From Paralithodes platypus (lineage: Eukaryota; Arthropoda; Malacostraca; Decapoda; Lithodidae), in assembly GCA_032716605.1 (NCBI GenBank), contig CM064572.1:38784915-38848914 (forward strand): a stretch of 64,000 nucleotides of DNA. The letters run 5' to 3'. Below are positions 11,041-20,150 of the stretch, one piece after another. The position numbers and the translations under genes are program-made. The first letter of the stretch is position 1. Each line of letters opens with the position of its first letter. Below the pieces are notes generated by a model that saw only the letters and a program-made list of their open reading frames with translations, ran no database searches and was not told the origin of the DNA.

Positions 11041-11768
11041 ACAAAGCCGGTGGAGTGTCATCGGCTTTATTTGAATTCCTGGCAGCTCCCAAACTATCAC
11101 TTTATGACCTGCACGAACCCTTCTCCACACCCCCTCCGGCTCACTTAGACAGAGACTTTAAGCTACGCAATAAAGCGTATATACTGTTCTCTCAATACCT
11201 CGTCGGTCGCCAGGTTGCCTAGTCACTCACGAGAACTATAACAGCCATATCAGAACAACAGGTAAGGAAAGCCACGGACTTGTCACGTAGGATCCTGTTG
11301 CAAAATTCTATTCAATCCTTAGGTGATATTCGAATAGCTATCATGGAGGCGGTTAGAGCAAGACAGGATTTGAGGGTGTACTTGGTAAAGAAGATGCCGG
11401 AGGACATAGCCCGCCGAGTAACTCTGTCCCCGGTACTAACTGCAACACTTCTCCCTATAGAGACATGGAGTATTGTTTTCAATTTGGTAGATTTGTGGAA
11501 GCAGAGTACCTCCCTGCCAAAGAAAGAGCCCTTTAAGAAACCTTACTCGAAACCTAAGACCAGCGGAAAGCCCCAGCCTACTCACTCTAAACAGTCCTTT
11601 CGAGAGCCAAGGCCTCCTCAACAGCAAGGGGGTACTCAGCACAAACCTAGGCAGGGTAAACAGTCAGGCTATAGAGGTAAGTCAATCCAAAAGCCTATTC
11701 AAGGTCAGACGCATGCCAAATCTAGCCAGCCGTCTAACCCCACCCCACCGCCACCACCAAAAAAATAG
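11041..11768 (+). pseudogene. DIRS Gag, C-terminal part
   Basis: The frame reads through helical Gag-like text (SSALFEFLAAPKLSLYDLHEP, then RRILLQNSIQSLGDIRIAIMEAV) into a long basic, Pro/Gln/Lys-rich tail (11510-11768), the usual nucleic-acid-binding end of DIRS Gag. An in-frame TAG at about 11218 breaks it. The stop at 11766-11768 is followed by an intergenic stretch and the RT frame at 11909. The most open piece is 11280-11768. Confidence 0.55.
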
Positions 11769-11908
11769 TCAGTCACACTCTCTCTCTCCCAGGGCCTATC
11801 GCAGGCGAGTAGGATTCGGGTGTTGTCCGACCGGACAGACCCCGTACAGAAACTGAGTCGTTCCGAGCATGTCGCAGGGCTTGGCCCCGGCGGTCGTGGG
11901 CCCGGACA

Positions 11909-12262
11909 GTGATAAGCAAAGGCATAACTTGGAGGTGGCTCCGGCGACCTCGTCTACATCGAACTCTAGAATTCAACAATGTTTCTTTAGAGGTGGAGTC
12001 ACTTGTCCAGGAAATGATTAATAAGCACATCATTGTCCCGGTAGATCCAACTTGCCCTGTTTTCACCTCCAGACTCTTTCTAGTGCCAAAAAGGGACAGT
12101 GTGCAGATGCGACCAGTAGTCGATCTCTCGCGTCTGAACACACATATTCACAATTCACCCTTCAGGATGCTTACCGTGAATCAAATCAGGCTCTCACTTC
12201 CGCCGCAAAGCTGGATGTGCTCATTAGACCTGAAAGACGCCTATTGGCATGTCCCCATAAAC
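11909..12262 (+). pseudogene. DIRS reverse transcriptase, N-terminal half
   Basis: The frame shows classical DIRS RT fingers-palm motifs: SRLFLVPKRD, RPVVDLSRLN and motif A SLDLKDAYWHVPI with its catalytic Asp. It copies element RNA into DNA in the cytoplasm or nucleus. The reading frame ends abruptly at 12262 where a hAT element was inserted. The remaining 'ORF' to 12328 is read-through into the hAT end. Confidence 0.8.
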
Positions 12263-12560
12263 CAGTGGTCTTCATTGCGCGGCTCGCGAGCCAGTGGCAG
12301 CTCGCGAGCCAGTGGCGGCTCGCAATGACCTGATTGGTGGCTCGCAAGAGAGGAGAGAGAAAGAGAGAGAGAATCAATCAGTAATCAGAGAAAAGTCCAA
12401 AGTATTAGATATAAATTGCATCATTATGCCATATCAGACGTATCACTTAATATAATTGCTAATGGGAATAGGCCTATAGTGGCCCTGGCAATACTTTACT
12501 TTTCATAATTATTCAAAACAAAGAGAAAAGGAGAAAAGAGAGAGCACCCATTATACAGGA

Positions 12561-12599
<39 letters not shown>

Positions 12600-13260
12600 C
12601 CTACTGTACAGGAACTGTACGTGTGGGTTACATAAGTCCAACGCTCGGTGGCCCATACTCACTAAGCCAGTCTTGTCCATTCACTCATATTATTAACACC
12701 ACACCAGAAAAGTGGGTTATGGTGCCTCGTAAATTAGTGTTATTTTATAAGAAAAAGACTTTCGGTGTATGCATGAAATGTATGGACCCAAAGTTATGAT
12801 GCAGCTATTTTGTGAGCATATAAACTTGTGAATCTACATTTTTAACTATGAATATTGTGAAGACGAAACAGAGACATAGAGTCACTAGTGCACATCTGGA
12901 TATCCTAACAAGAATTACAGTGACAAATAACAAGTACAGCATGGAGAAAGTCAAAGAACAGCTGGCTAATTTCCGGTTATCACAACAGTAAATGAAAGTA
13001 TTTATTTTTAAAATTATATTAGTAAAGTCAAGAATTTCAATATAATTTATTTTTACTAAAGAATTTCAATATAATAATTGTTACTAGTCTTGTTCTATAA
13101 ATCTGTGGCTATTGAAACCCACCAAAATATGTAATTTAGTTCCTATATATTTTGTTTTCTGCTTATCCTTGTGGCTTATTTGCCTTATGGCTTATTCGGC
13201 TCTCACTCTGAATATGTCCTGAACTTTTGGCTCTCTTGGAAAAATTAGTGAATAACACTG
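12263..13260 (+). mobile_element. hAT transposon remnant with 8-bp target duplication
   Basis: The 998-bp insert begins 'cagtggtcttc' and ends 'gaataacactg', so the termini are CAGTG/CACTG as in hAT elements. The 8-mer 'ccataaac' flanks it at 12255-12262 and 13261-13268, the 8-bp duplication diagnostic of the superfamily. It splits the DIRS RT exactly after motif A. It keeps only a scrap of transposase (12848-12991), so it is an internally deleted derivative that would need a transposase in trans. A (GA)n tract lies at 12567-12594. Confidence 0.88.
12848..12991 (+). pseudogene. hAT transposase C-terminal remnant
   Basis: Forty-seven codons and a stop read MNIVKTKQRHRVTSAHLDIL and onward, matching the usual hAT dimerisation-domain tail in which a 'KTKxRxRLTxxHL' motif closes the transposase. 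The catalytic core upstream is missing. This small frame supports the class assignment made from termini and target duplication. Confidence 0.6.
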
Positions 13261-13268
13261 CCATAAAC

Positions 13269-14247
13269 AAACGGTTCCAAAAATTCTCGCCATGAGGATC
13301 AGGCAAGAGACTTACGTCTTTCAGAGAATGCCTTTCGGTTTGAACCTGGCACCGAGAATCTTTACAAAATTAGTCCGGCAGGCCCTCAATCCTTATGTCC
13401 TTGCTAGCCCAAGGTATCAAGGTGTGGTGGTATCTACACGACTGGCTAGTTGTGGCGGAGTCAGAAGAGTTATGTAATTTTCATGTCAAACAAGTATTAC
13501 GTCATGTACAAACTCTAGGATTCAAGGTCAACTTGGCAAAGTCGCTCCTTGTGCCCACAAGAGAAATTCAGTGGATTGGACTGGTTTGGAACACTGCCAA
13601 TCTGACTCTACTCAGAATGTGGACAATCGCAACAGGTTCCGCCGGAAACTGTTTCTTTTTCTCCACAGTCTGAGTACGACGAGGAAAATGTGGGAGTCCC
13701 TAGTCGGTTCACTCAACTGGATCCAAACAACTGTGAAGTTGGGCCGGTTGAAAGTAAAGAGATTAATCATGGAAGGCAACACATTTTTCCCACTATTGCC
13801 GGCGGGAAAACTATGGCCGATTCCTCGGTTAATTCACAACTTACTGTCGGTCTGGGCAAAGACCGAAACATTGTACTTGATAATGACATGGGTTTCTCCT
13901 CCACCTACAGTACGGGTAGACACAGACGCTTCAGGGGTAATAGGCTGGGGTTATCAGTCCAACCTAGGTCACCAAGCGCAGGGTTTTTGGTCCCAAGACG
14001 TAACGTTTCACATCAACAAACAAGAGCTTCTAGTCCCATATTTTTCCTTCAGGCTCACGGCTCTTCCCTACGAGGAAAGTCAATTGCATTTCGAATGGAC
14101 AACTTGACTGCAGTTCACTGCATTCAGAAGCAAGGGTCAACAAGGTCTCGAGAGTTGATGGGGTTGTCAGAACAGATTTTTGCTCTGGCCGAATCGCTGA
14201 GCATTCATCTACACGCATCTTACCTCCCGGGGATAGCGAACATCTAG
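13269..14247 (+). pseudogene. DIRS reverse transcriptase C-half and RNase H
   Basis: After the hAT element the RT resumes with motif B (FQRMPFGLNLAPRIF, 13320-13365) and the catalytic box, which reads YLHDWL at about 13431-13448 instead of the usual YxDD. The first catalytic Asp is thus His. Motifs following it (GFKVNLAKSLLVP, IQWIGLVWN) are normal. RNase H follows with VDTDASGVIGWGY near 13915 and FRMDNLTAVHCIQKQ near 14090, carrying the metal-binding acidic residues. At least three frame changes are needed between 13269 and 14247, the first a one-base loss near 13290. This enzyme cannot be active from this copy. Confidence 0.8.
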
Positions 14248-14249
14248 GC

Positions 14250-14910
14250 GGATGCCTTGTCTCGGAGACAGAGCACCCTAGTAGAATGGGCTCTCAAGCA
14301 AACCATCTTCGACAAGATGATTGCAGAGCCATACCGTCCATAAGTGGATCTCTTTGCATCCGAGGGAAATCACAGACTACCTGTCTATCTGACCCGCCGG
14401 GCACCAACTCCGGCGGGGGGTCCAGACGCTATACTGGAGGCTTGGAACAGGTGGAACCCAATCTATCTTTTTCCGCCTCCAGACGCTTCACTCATGTGTC
14501 AAGTAGTTCACAAACTACGGGGTTACCGGGGCATAGTCTCGATGATCGCGCCGATGTAGCCGGCTCAAGTGTGGTATCACCAATTGCAAATGCGGTGCAG
14601 GAACCCGGTGTCACCCCCGGTCTCTGCCTTCCACTTGGAGACAATTGGCAACCTTCAGACCTCGCTGACTTTTGCCTTATGGACGTTTACAATGCAAAAT
14701 GGCTAACTCGGTATGGGCAAAGTGTCACTAGTAAATTTCTGAATCAATATACTCTGTCTACCAGGAGACAATACCAATCATATTGGAAAACTTTCACAAC
14801 CTGGGTAGTAGAAACCGCGCAATCTGATGCCTCAGTAGTTTTAATTTTTAATAACTTAAACTATTTGTTTGAACAGAAGTGCTTCTCAGTTGTTACTTTA
14901 ACGCCCTAAG
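14250..14910 (+). pseudogene. DIRS linker region and recombinase N-terminus
   Basis: Two overlapping frames carry the conserved post-RNase H segment (DLFASEGNHRLPVYL, DAILEAWNRWNPIYLFPP). A further frame (from about 14690) carries the core-binding part of the tyrosine recombinase (TLSTRRQYQSYWKTFTTWV). Frame changes separate them, and one is also needed at about 14900 before the text continues for about 25 codons. This is normal DIRS order. Confidence 0.65.
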
Positions 14911-15500
14911 AGCGGGCCCGTCAGTAACTTCTACTACCTGCCAAGCGGGTAGTTTTACCCTAAACGACCTTGTTCCGTGCTCTTTTTCATGCATAAACAA
15001 GAGCCAGAGCGTAATACAATTATATATCCCTGAAAGGGCATTAATTGAGCTTTCCAATGACACTAGAACCATCCTTCTACGACCACTGGTTCTCTTGCAA
15101 CGATCGTGCAACACGAAGGAAAAATCGCTAAAATAAGGTAATTTCCTTACATAATTCCCTGTGTAGCGAGGTAATGGGTGTGGTTGAGTGAGAATGGGAG
15201 GTTTTTTGCGGCGCAGTGACCGTGCCGAGCGGTCAGAGTGAACCTACGCTCCTCCCACCGCTCGTCTCTCTCTCAGAGCCAATTATGTGCTCAAAATTGC
15301 TACCAACTTAAGGCGGGCCCCGCCACATAGTCCTCTCTTCTCTAGACTGACTTAAGTCCGGCCCCGCTAGACAAGGGTTAAAAAATCACTTATCTGCTAT
15401 TAAAAACCCCTTTTTCGACCTAACTGGTCTATCCATACCACAGGCGGAGGAGAAAGGTTTCATGAGAGCATGTTTCAAACTACGCCCACCACCACGTTAG
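14911..15500. other. Probable insertion in recombinase gene
   Basis: Recombinase-like text stops near 14975 and resumes near 15380. The intervening ~400 bases are non-coding. The right edge reads 'ccgctagacaaggg' then TTAA, the mirror of the left end of the MITE at 17785, so a related TTAA-target element is likely. Its left end is not clear. From 15380 to 15500 the frame again resembles a recombinase linker (ACFKLRPPP). Confidence 0.4.
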
Positions 15501-15503
15501 CTC

Positions 15504-16139
15504 ATGCCTACCTGGTCGCTAGACAAAGCGTTATCATTACTTCAGTCGCGCAAGTTTAACCATGCGCCATATTTTGAGTCGGTATTAAAAAAGGCTGTGT
15601 TCCTTATGGCTTTGGCGACAGGTAATAGAATTTCAGAGCTGGCGGCGAGGAGCAACGAGCCAAATTGTCTCAGGTTTGGGAGCCTGCACGAACATGTGCA
15701 GATCGCGCGGTCTCCCACATTTATTGCCAAAAAAGAACATTGTGATTACGTTTTCTCAGAATTCTCAGTACCGGCGCTTAAACGTGGACATACGCATCAC
15801 ATTTTATGCCCGGTACAAGCTTTAGTTAAGTTTATGAGGATTGCACAATCTCTACAACCAGGCTTCCTATGGGTCAATCAGACAGGTACTCGCATCACAA
15901 GAAGGAAATTAGCTTCAATACTCGTAGATGCAATTAAGGAGAGTAATCCCGGCGTGGTTGGCAGAGCCCACGATATTCGAAAGTGGGTCATCTCCCTCAG
16001 ATTTATGCAATATTTCTCCATTAATGATATAGCCGACACTCAGTTGTGGGCGTCTAATCACTCATTCTTGACGCGATACCTACCGGTCGCTCTGGACAAG
16101 CCAAAGCGGACCTGTGTAGCATTACGTCAACGGGCTTAG
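15504..16139 (+). CDS. DIRS tyrosine recombinase, catalytic domain
   Basis: A 211-codon open frame with the tyrosine-recombinase catalytic set: first Arg in ATGNRISEL (R42), a Lys pair in IAKKEH, H156 and R159 in AHDIRKW, W182 in LWASNHSF, and the nucleophile Y192 in FLTRYLP. In DIRS elements this enzyme joins a circular DNA intermediate to the target without the duplication left by a DDE integrase. The catalytic domain looks intact. The N-terminal core-binding part lies upstream and is broken, so the Met at 15504 is only the first in-frame ATG and not the native start. It is the terminal gene of the element, followed by a 3' UTR with a G-rich run. Confidence 0.85.
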   Translation: MPTWSLDKALSLLQSRKFNHAPYFESVLKKAVFLMALATGNRISELAARSNEPNCLRFGSLHEHVQIARSPTFIAKKEHCDYVFSEFSVPALKRGHTHHILCPVQALVKFMRIAQSLQPGFLWVNQTGTRITRRKLASILVDAIKESNPGVVGRAHDIRKWVISLRFMQYFSINDIADTQLWASNHSFLTRYLPVALDKPKRTCVALRQRA

Positions 16140-16663
16140 TCGTCCATGTGCTATTTGTTTTTAAGTTTATTCTTCAGGCGAAAAAAGGGGGGGGGGTGGG
16201 GGGATGTGCAAAATAGCCCTAAGACCCACTAGAACCCTTCCGCCGGAGATTGTGATAAATCACTAGCTGTGATATGAATAGAACTGGTTATACAGTTTAA
16301 AAAAATTTATTTTATTTATAAGAAATATATCATAGTTGCATCTACAGTATGTAGTATTAGCAGAATGTACAAACAGAAGTTAATTGTACAAATAATTTTA
16401 AGGCCAGAACATGATCCATAGGATTCAGGTTCTAGAGTACAATAATGTTCTCAATAGAAAATGCCAGAGATCTCAGGTGAAGGTCCAGTCATGTACACGC
16501 AGATCTTCTTTGAAGTAACGCACTGCTTACCCTCTTTTATATTTTCATATAGTGTTTGTACACAATAACAAACTTAAAATGTTATACGGATTATCTGTTA
16601 CCTATGATATTTAGGTTGGTGGTTTGAAATTGTCACGAATGTCCCCCTCCAGTCTTATATATC
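16140..16663 (+). other. DIRS 3' untranslated region
   Basis: No open frame. A run of G interrupted by one T lies at about 16187-16203, directly downstream of the recombinase stop. AT-rich sequence follows up to the internal complementary region. Confidence 0.5.
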
Positions 16664-16770
16664 AGGCATATCGTCAATGATGGAAGGGCCACTATTAAAT
16701 TATAGGTTTGATTCCCGGAGGGAAGTAAAGAAAACCTAATATTTAGTTGGGCCCCATAATCATTGACGAT
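16664..16770 (+). repeat. DIRS internal complementary region
   Basis: The first ~35 bases ('aggcatatcgtcaatgat...actatt') are the reverse complement of the element's left end (1561-1595). The remainder ('ataggtttgattcccgg...cattgacgat') is the reverse complement of its right end (about 17107-17181). In DIRS elements this region bridges the two ends so that the cDNA can be completed and circularised. Confidence 0.85.
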
Positions 16771-16843
16771 GTTAGTGCCCTCCCAGCCATCCCCTTCCCG
16801 TTCGCTTGATTTCTGAGTTGTATCTTGATACTGTATGTCAGTG

Positions 16844-17181
16844 AAGGAAGTATGGCCGCCAGGGGGCCAGCGTCAGGAATCCACACGCAAGAAATCCACT
16901 CAGTGGGAAGCTTGAGTATAGCAAGTATTAAGTTAATTTTTCCTTTTTATTTTTTACGAAGTTTTTTTGTATTGAGTACCCAATCATAAAGACGATTCCA
17001 TAAGAGAATACACATTGCACTTATGAGGTTAGTACTCCTGTCCTCCCGCGCGGTAGTTTCAAACTAGCGACCGCGGCGTTTGATGGGAGACTATTATACT
17101 AATAGGCATATCGTCAATGATTACGGAGCCCTACTAAATATTAGGTTTTCTTTACTTCCCTCCGGGAATCAAACCTATAAT
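16844..17181 (+). repeat. DIRS right inverted terminal repeat
   Basis: Bases 16844-17110 are inverted relative to 1581-1862. The outer ~75 bases (17107-17181) are not in the left repeat but are matched by the internal complementary region, giving the unequal ends typical of DIRS. Confidence 0.85.
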
Positions 17182-17476
17182 ACTGTATATAAAGTGCCAG
17201 ACTGAGTGCCCTAATAATTCAGAGCACTAGCAATTACAATGATGAACAATGTCCTTCTCCGGCAGCCCCTTCCAGACTCCGCCCGCCATCTTTCCGCCGC
17301 AGCGACCGAGTAAATACCAAAGTAAATAGCGGCGAATGGGGGCGTTATTGTCGCAGGGTTGTTTGCGGGGCGGGAGTTATACGATAACTGTGGTGGGTGG
17401 CGGGGTGGCGTGCACCCCAACACCGATAATATTACCTGCCTTTTTCACAGCCCAGGTAAACTAGGCCAACGGAAAG

Positions 17477-17515
<39 letters not shown>

Positions 17516-17530
17516 CGGGAAGGATGATTA
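17182..17530. other. No gene seen; GC-rich stretch and poly-T
   Basis: The interval holds a GC-rich segment at 17255-17420 and a poly-T run of about 32 at 17481-17512. No coding domain or repeat ends are recognised. Confidence 0.5.
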
Positions 17531-18420
17531 TTGGCGTGCATTGGGAGGAGTTTTTGGCTGGCTCGAGAACGAAGAATTTTGGCGCCCTTGGGATGATTTT
17601 TGGCGCACACGGAATGGTATTTATCGGTACCCTTGAAAATAATTTGGGCGCACACGGGAAGGAGGATTTTTGGCGCCCTTGGAAAGAATTTTTGGCGCAC
17701 ACTGAATGTCCATTTTTGACGTGCATGGAATGTTCATTTTTGGGAGTTTTAAGATATTTGGTGCACAGGTAATAGTCATTTTAACCCTTGTCTAGCGGGC
17801 CCTCTGTGGCCGTTTTGGGCCTTTTCAGGCCGTTCTGACTGCTATATCAACCATCAGTATGAAAGGAACTGTATTGCGCCGAAAACTAGGTGGAAATCAC
17901 TACACAATGACGCCACATACAGCTACGTAGCACTCGTGGAGCACTGACAGTGTTACCTCGAAGATGGAAGTTTAGCTGATTTTGTTACCTTGCTCACTTT
18001 TAGCGAACTATTGGTTACACTGTCATCCTCCCGTGCGGTGGGGGAACTGGAGTTAGTGTGGGCCGGGAGGCCACAGATGTCGGACGTATGGATCATTACT
18101 ATCCCACCCATTTTCACTCGATTTCCACCCTTTTTTCACCCGTTTTTTGCCAGTTTTTTCAACTCGACTTATGTGGTGAGCCGCTTTTTAAGGGTTAAGG
18201 GCCCTTGGGATTTTTGGCGCGCACGGAATAGTCATTATTGGTTCCCTCAAATTTTTGGGGCTAATGGGAAGATTTGTTTTTGGCGAGCACGAAATGGTAA
18301 TTTTTGGCGACCTTGGAAAGTTGTTTTTTTGGCGTGCACGGAATGGTAATTTTTGGCGGCGTATTTTAGATTTTTGGTGAGCACCGAACGGTAATTTTTC
18401 ACGCTATTTACCTGTTGGAT
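17530..18420. repeat. Degenerate minisatellite 'tttttggcgcacacggaatggt'-like, split by a MITE
   Basis: Short units built around 'ttttggcgc' plus either 'cacacggaatggt' or 'ccttggaaag' repeat many times at 17570-17770 and again at 18195-18400. The MITE 17785-18194 interrupts the array. Open frames across the array are artefacts. Confidence 0.75.
17785..18194. mobile_element. TTAA-target MITE, family L
   Basis: A 410-bp element flanked by TTAA at 17781-17784 and 18195-18198. Its ends are 'cccttgtctagcggg' and, inverted, 'cccttaaaaagcggc'. TTAA duplication with CCC-starting ends is the signature of piggyBac-type elements. There is no coding capacity, and it lies inside the minisatellite. Confidence 0.65.
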
Positions 18421-18580
18421 TTTTCCTGGCGGGCGAAAGCGATCCTAAAATTTAGGTGAAACCGGCCTTCTGCCGAGACAGTTTTCTACCGATTAATGTA
18501 TAAATTTATCTTGAAGGGGGACCCTGGGGATGTTTTTTAAAGGTTGGTGGAGGTCTAGGAAGGAAACTAAAAAAATAAAG
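18420..18580. repeat. Partial copy of MITE family A
   Basis: It shares 'cctggcg.gcga', 'accggccttc', 'tgtataaatttatcttgaa' and 'ggaggtctag..gaaactaaaa' with the copies at 19136 and 45463. The ends are not preserved. Confidence 0.55.
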
Positions 18581-18767
18581 AATAAATAGACCAATCTATT
18601 AAGCCTTCCCCCCATAATAAAGCAGGACCTGTGGTGGCCTTCATAAGTGACAACTTTTTGTTATTGAAATCAGCTACCTCAAGACGATTTTGAACAGGGT
18701 TGTCTGACATGGCGTTATTAGGACATGAGACTGACACCGTGCATCTAAAGGACCTCTTGTTCTTTAA

Positions 18768-18974
18768 CCCCCTCAGTACCAGGGACGTACTTATCATCAT
18801 ATTCTGGCAATTATTAGACAACTTTATTCAGCTTAGGAAGAACCTACAGCAATAATAAGGCTTCGAACTATATCAACCAACCCTTTTAACTACCGCAGAT
18901 CCTTCCTAAGCTGCATAATATCGTCTAAATACAGCTAGAATACATTATAACACACGTCACTGGTACTGAAAGGG
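18768..18974. mobile_element. Palindromic TTAA-target MITE, family P (copy P1)
   Basis: A 207-bp element with long imperfect inverted ends ('ccccctcagtaccagggacgt' and the mirror of 'acgtcactggtactgaaaggg'), flanked by TTAA at 18764-18767 and 18975-18978. Copy P3 at 43821-44027 has exactly the same length. Confidence 0.75.
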
Positions 18975-19011
18975 TTAACGCGTATTTATGTGTGCATTAG
19001 GTAGTAGTTAA

Positions 19012-19556
19012 CCAATTTTGTGCCGGTGACGTCATGTACATTTTGTTCTGGATACTATTAGGCGATTATATTCAGTTTGAAAAGGGTCTCCAGCAAATAA
19101 CAGGCTTCCAACTATCTCACTTAAGGGGAGGTCTCCACTTGAGAGATTTTGTTCTTGACTCCTTTCTCCCTCATGGTTAGCCCCATTGCTTTTGAGATTT
19201 TAAGACGTTTGCCCCATTATTTTGACTATTTTAAGAACTTTCAACCCATTTCTGTCAATTTTAAAACCTTTCGTACCATTTAAGTGTCGATTTTATCCTG
19301 GCGAGCGATAGCAAGTCTGTAATTTAAGAGTAACCGGCCTTCGGCCGGGAAATTTTTCTACCGAAAAATGTACAAATTTATCTTGAAAGGGGGTCAAGGG
19401 GGTGACATTTTAAGATTGCTGGAGGAGTAAGAAACAAACTAAAAACCTCCCCTTAACCCTTTGTACTATACTACCACAGATCATTCTTAAACTGCTCACA
19501 GTCTTCTAAGTGTAGCTAGAATAACATTAAAAATAGCGTCGCCGGTACAGAAGGGG
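19012..19556. mobile_element. MITE family P (copy P2), carrying a nested MITE
   Basis: Flanked by TTAA at 19008-19011 and 19557-19560. The ends 'gtgccggtgacgtc' and 'gcgtcgccggtac' are inverted copies of each other. Removing the family A element 19136-19452 and one TTAA leaves about the 207-bp family length. Confidence 0.75.
19136..19452. mobile_element. TTAA-target MITE, family A (copy A1)
   Basis: A 317-bp element with ends 'ggggaggt' and 'acctcccc', flanked by TTAA at 19132-19135 and 19453-19456. It sits at an internal TTAA of MITE P2, a site seen empty in P3. Confidence 0.75.
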
Positions 19557-19704
19557 TTAATGTACAAAATGTTTCTTGGTAACTGCTTATATTTCTAAGG
19601 GGCCTTCCTGATGTGAGTAAAATCGTCTATTATTTGCCAATATTAAGTGAAAAAAGCGTCCTCAAAAACTGAATGGGTTAAATAATATTCGGATAACAAT
19701 TTAA

Positions 19705-19992
19705 GGGAAGGCAGTTAGTTTTTCGAGTCCTCCTCCTCCCTCATGTTTAGCCCTATTAGTTATGAGATTTCAAGACATTCGCCCCCTTAGTTTGGCGATT
19801 TTCAGACCTTTTGCCTCATTTCTTTGCCAATATTAAGCCCTTTCGTGCCATTTAGGTGTCGATTTTTTTGCTCGCTGTCCCGGCCGGGAAATTTTTCAAC
19901 CAAAAAATGTACAAATTTATATCGAAGGGGGGTCTTGTGGGTGTTTTTTTTAAAGCTTGATAGAGGTTTAGAGCGCAAACTAAATCCACTCC
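19705..19992. mobile_element. MITE family A (copy A2)
   Basis: 288 bp, flanked by TTAA at 19701-19704 and 19993-19996, with the family A interior ('cctcatg.ttagccc', 'aaaaatgtacaaattta'). The flanking text at 19997-20032 resembles the second half of family P, so this copy also lies in a diverged P element. Confidence 0.7.
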
Positions 19993-20150
19993 TTAAACCA
20001 TTGAGCCTAACCAGTAAATTAAGCTGCACAATCCACTCCTTAAACCATTTTTTTTTTTTAAAGACCTCCGTCTACGTATTGTGAAAAACCTGTTATCGTC
20101 CGGCAAATTGTGGGGTTGAGTGAGTGAAGGGGAGGACAGTGAATGAAGGA

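Larger units (their letters stand above)
1561..17181 (+). mobile_element. DIRS-type retrotransposon, degenerate and multiply interrupted
   Basis: The element encodes, in order on the + strand, a cysteine-rich Gag, a reverse transcriptase, an RNase H and a tyrosine recombinase. It lacks LTRs and instead has inverted terminal repeats (1561-1870 and 16844-17181) plus an internal complementary region at 16664-16770 that matches both outer ends. That architecture defines DIRS elements, which are thought to integrate by site-specific recombination of a circular intermediate. Later insertions occupy 4811-5370, 5378-10079, roughly 10341-11020, 12263-13260 and probably part of 14911-15380. Frameshifts, in-frame stops and a changed RT catalytic residue make it a fossil. 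The exact left end is blurred by the adjoining (AT)n tract. Confidence 0.85.

Noticed and set aside
14344..14559. A stand-alone 71-codon gene
   Set aside because: The text is the conserved segment after RNase H of the DIRS element, not a separate gene.
17530..18420. CRISPR-like array
   Set aside because: Units vary in length and sequence, no constant repeat with unique spacers exists, and the context is a eukaryotic genome.
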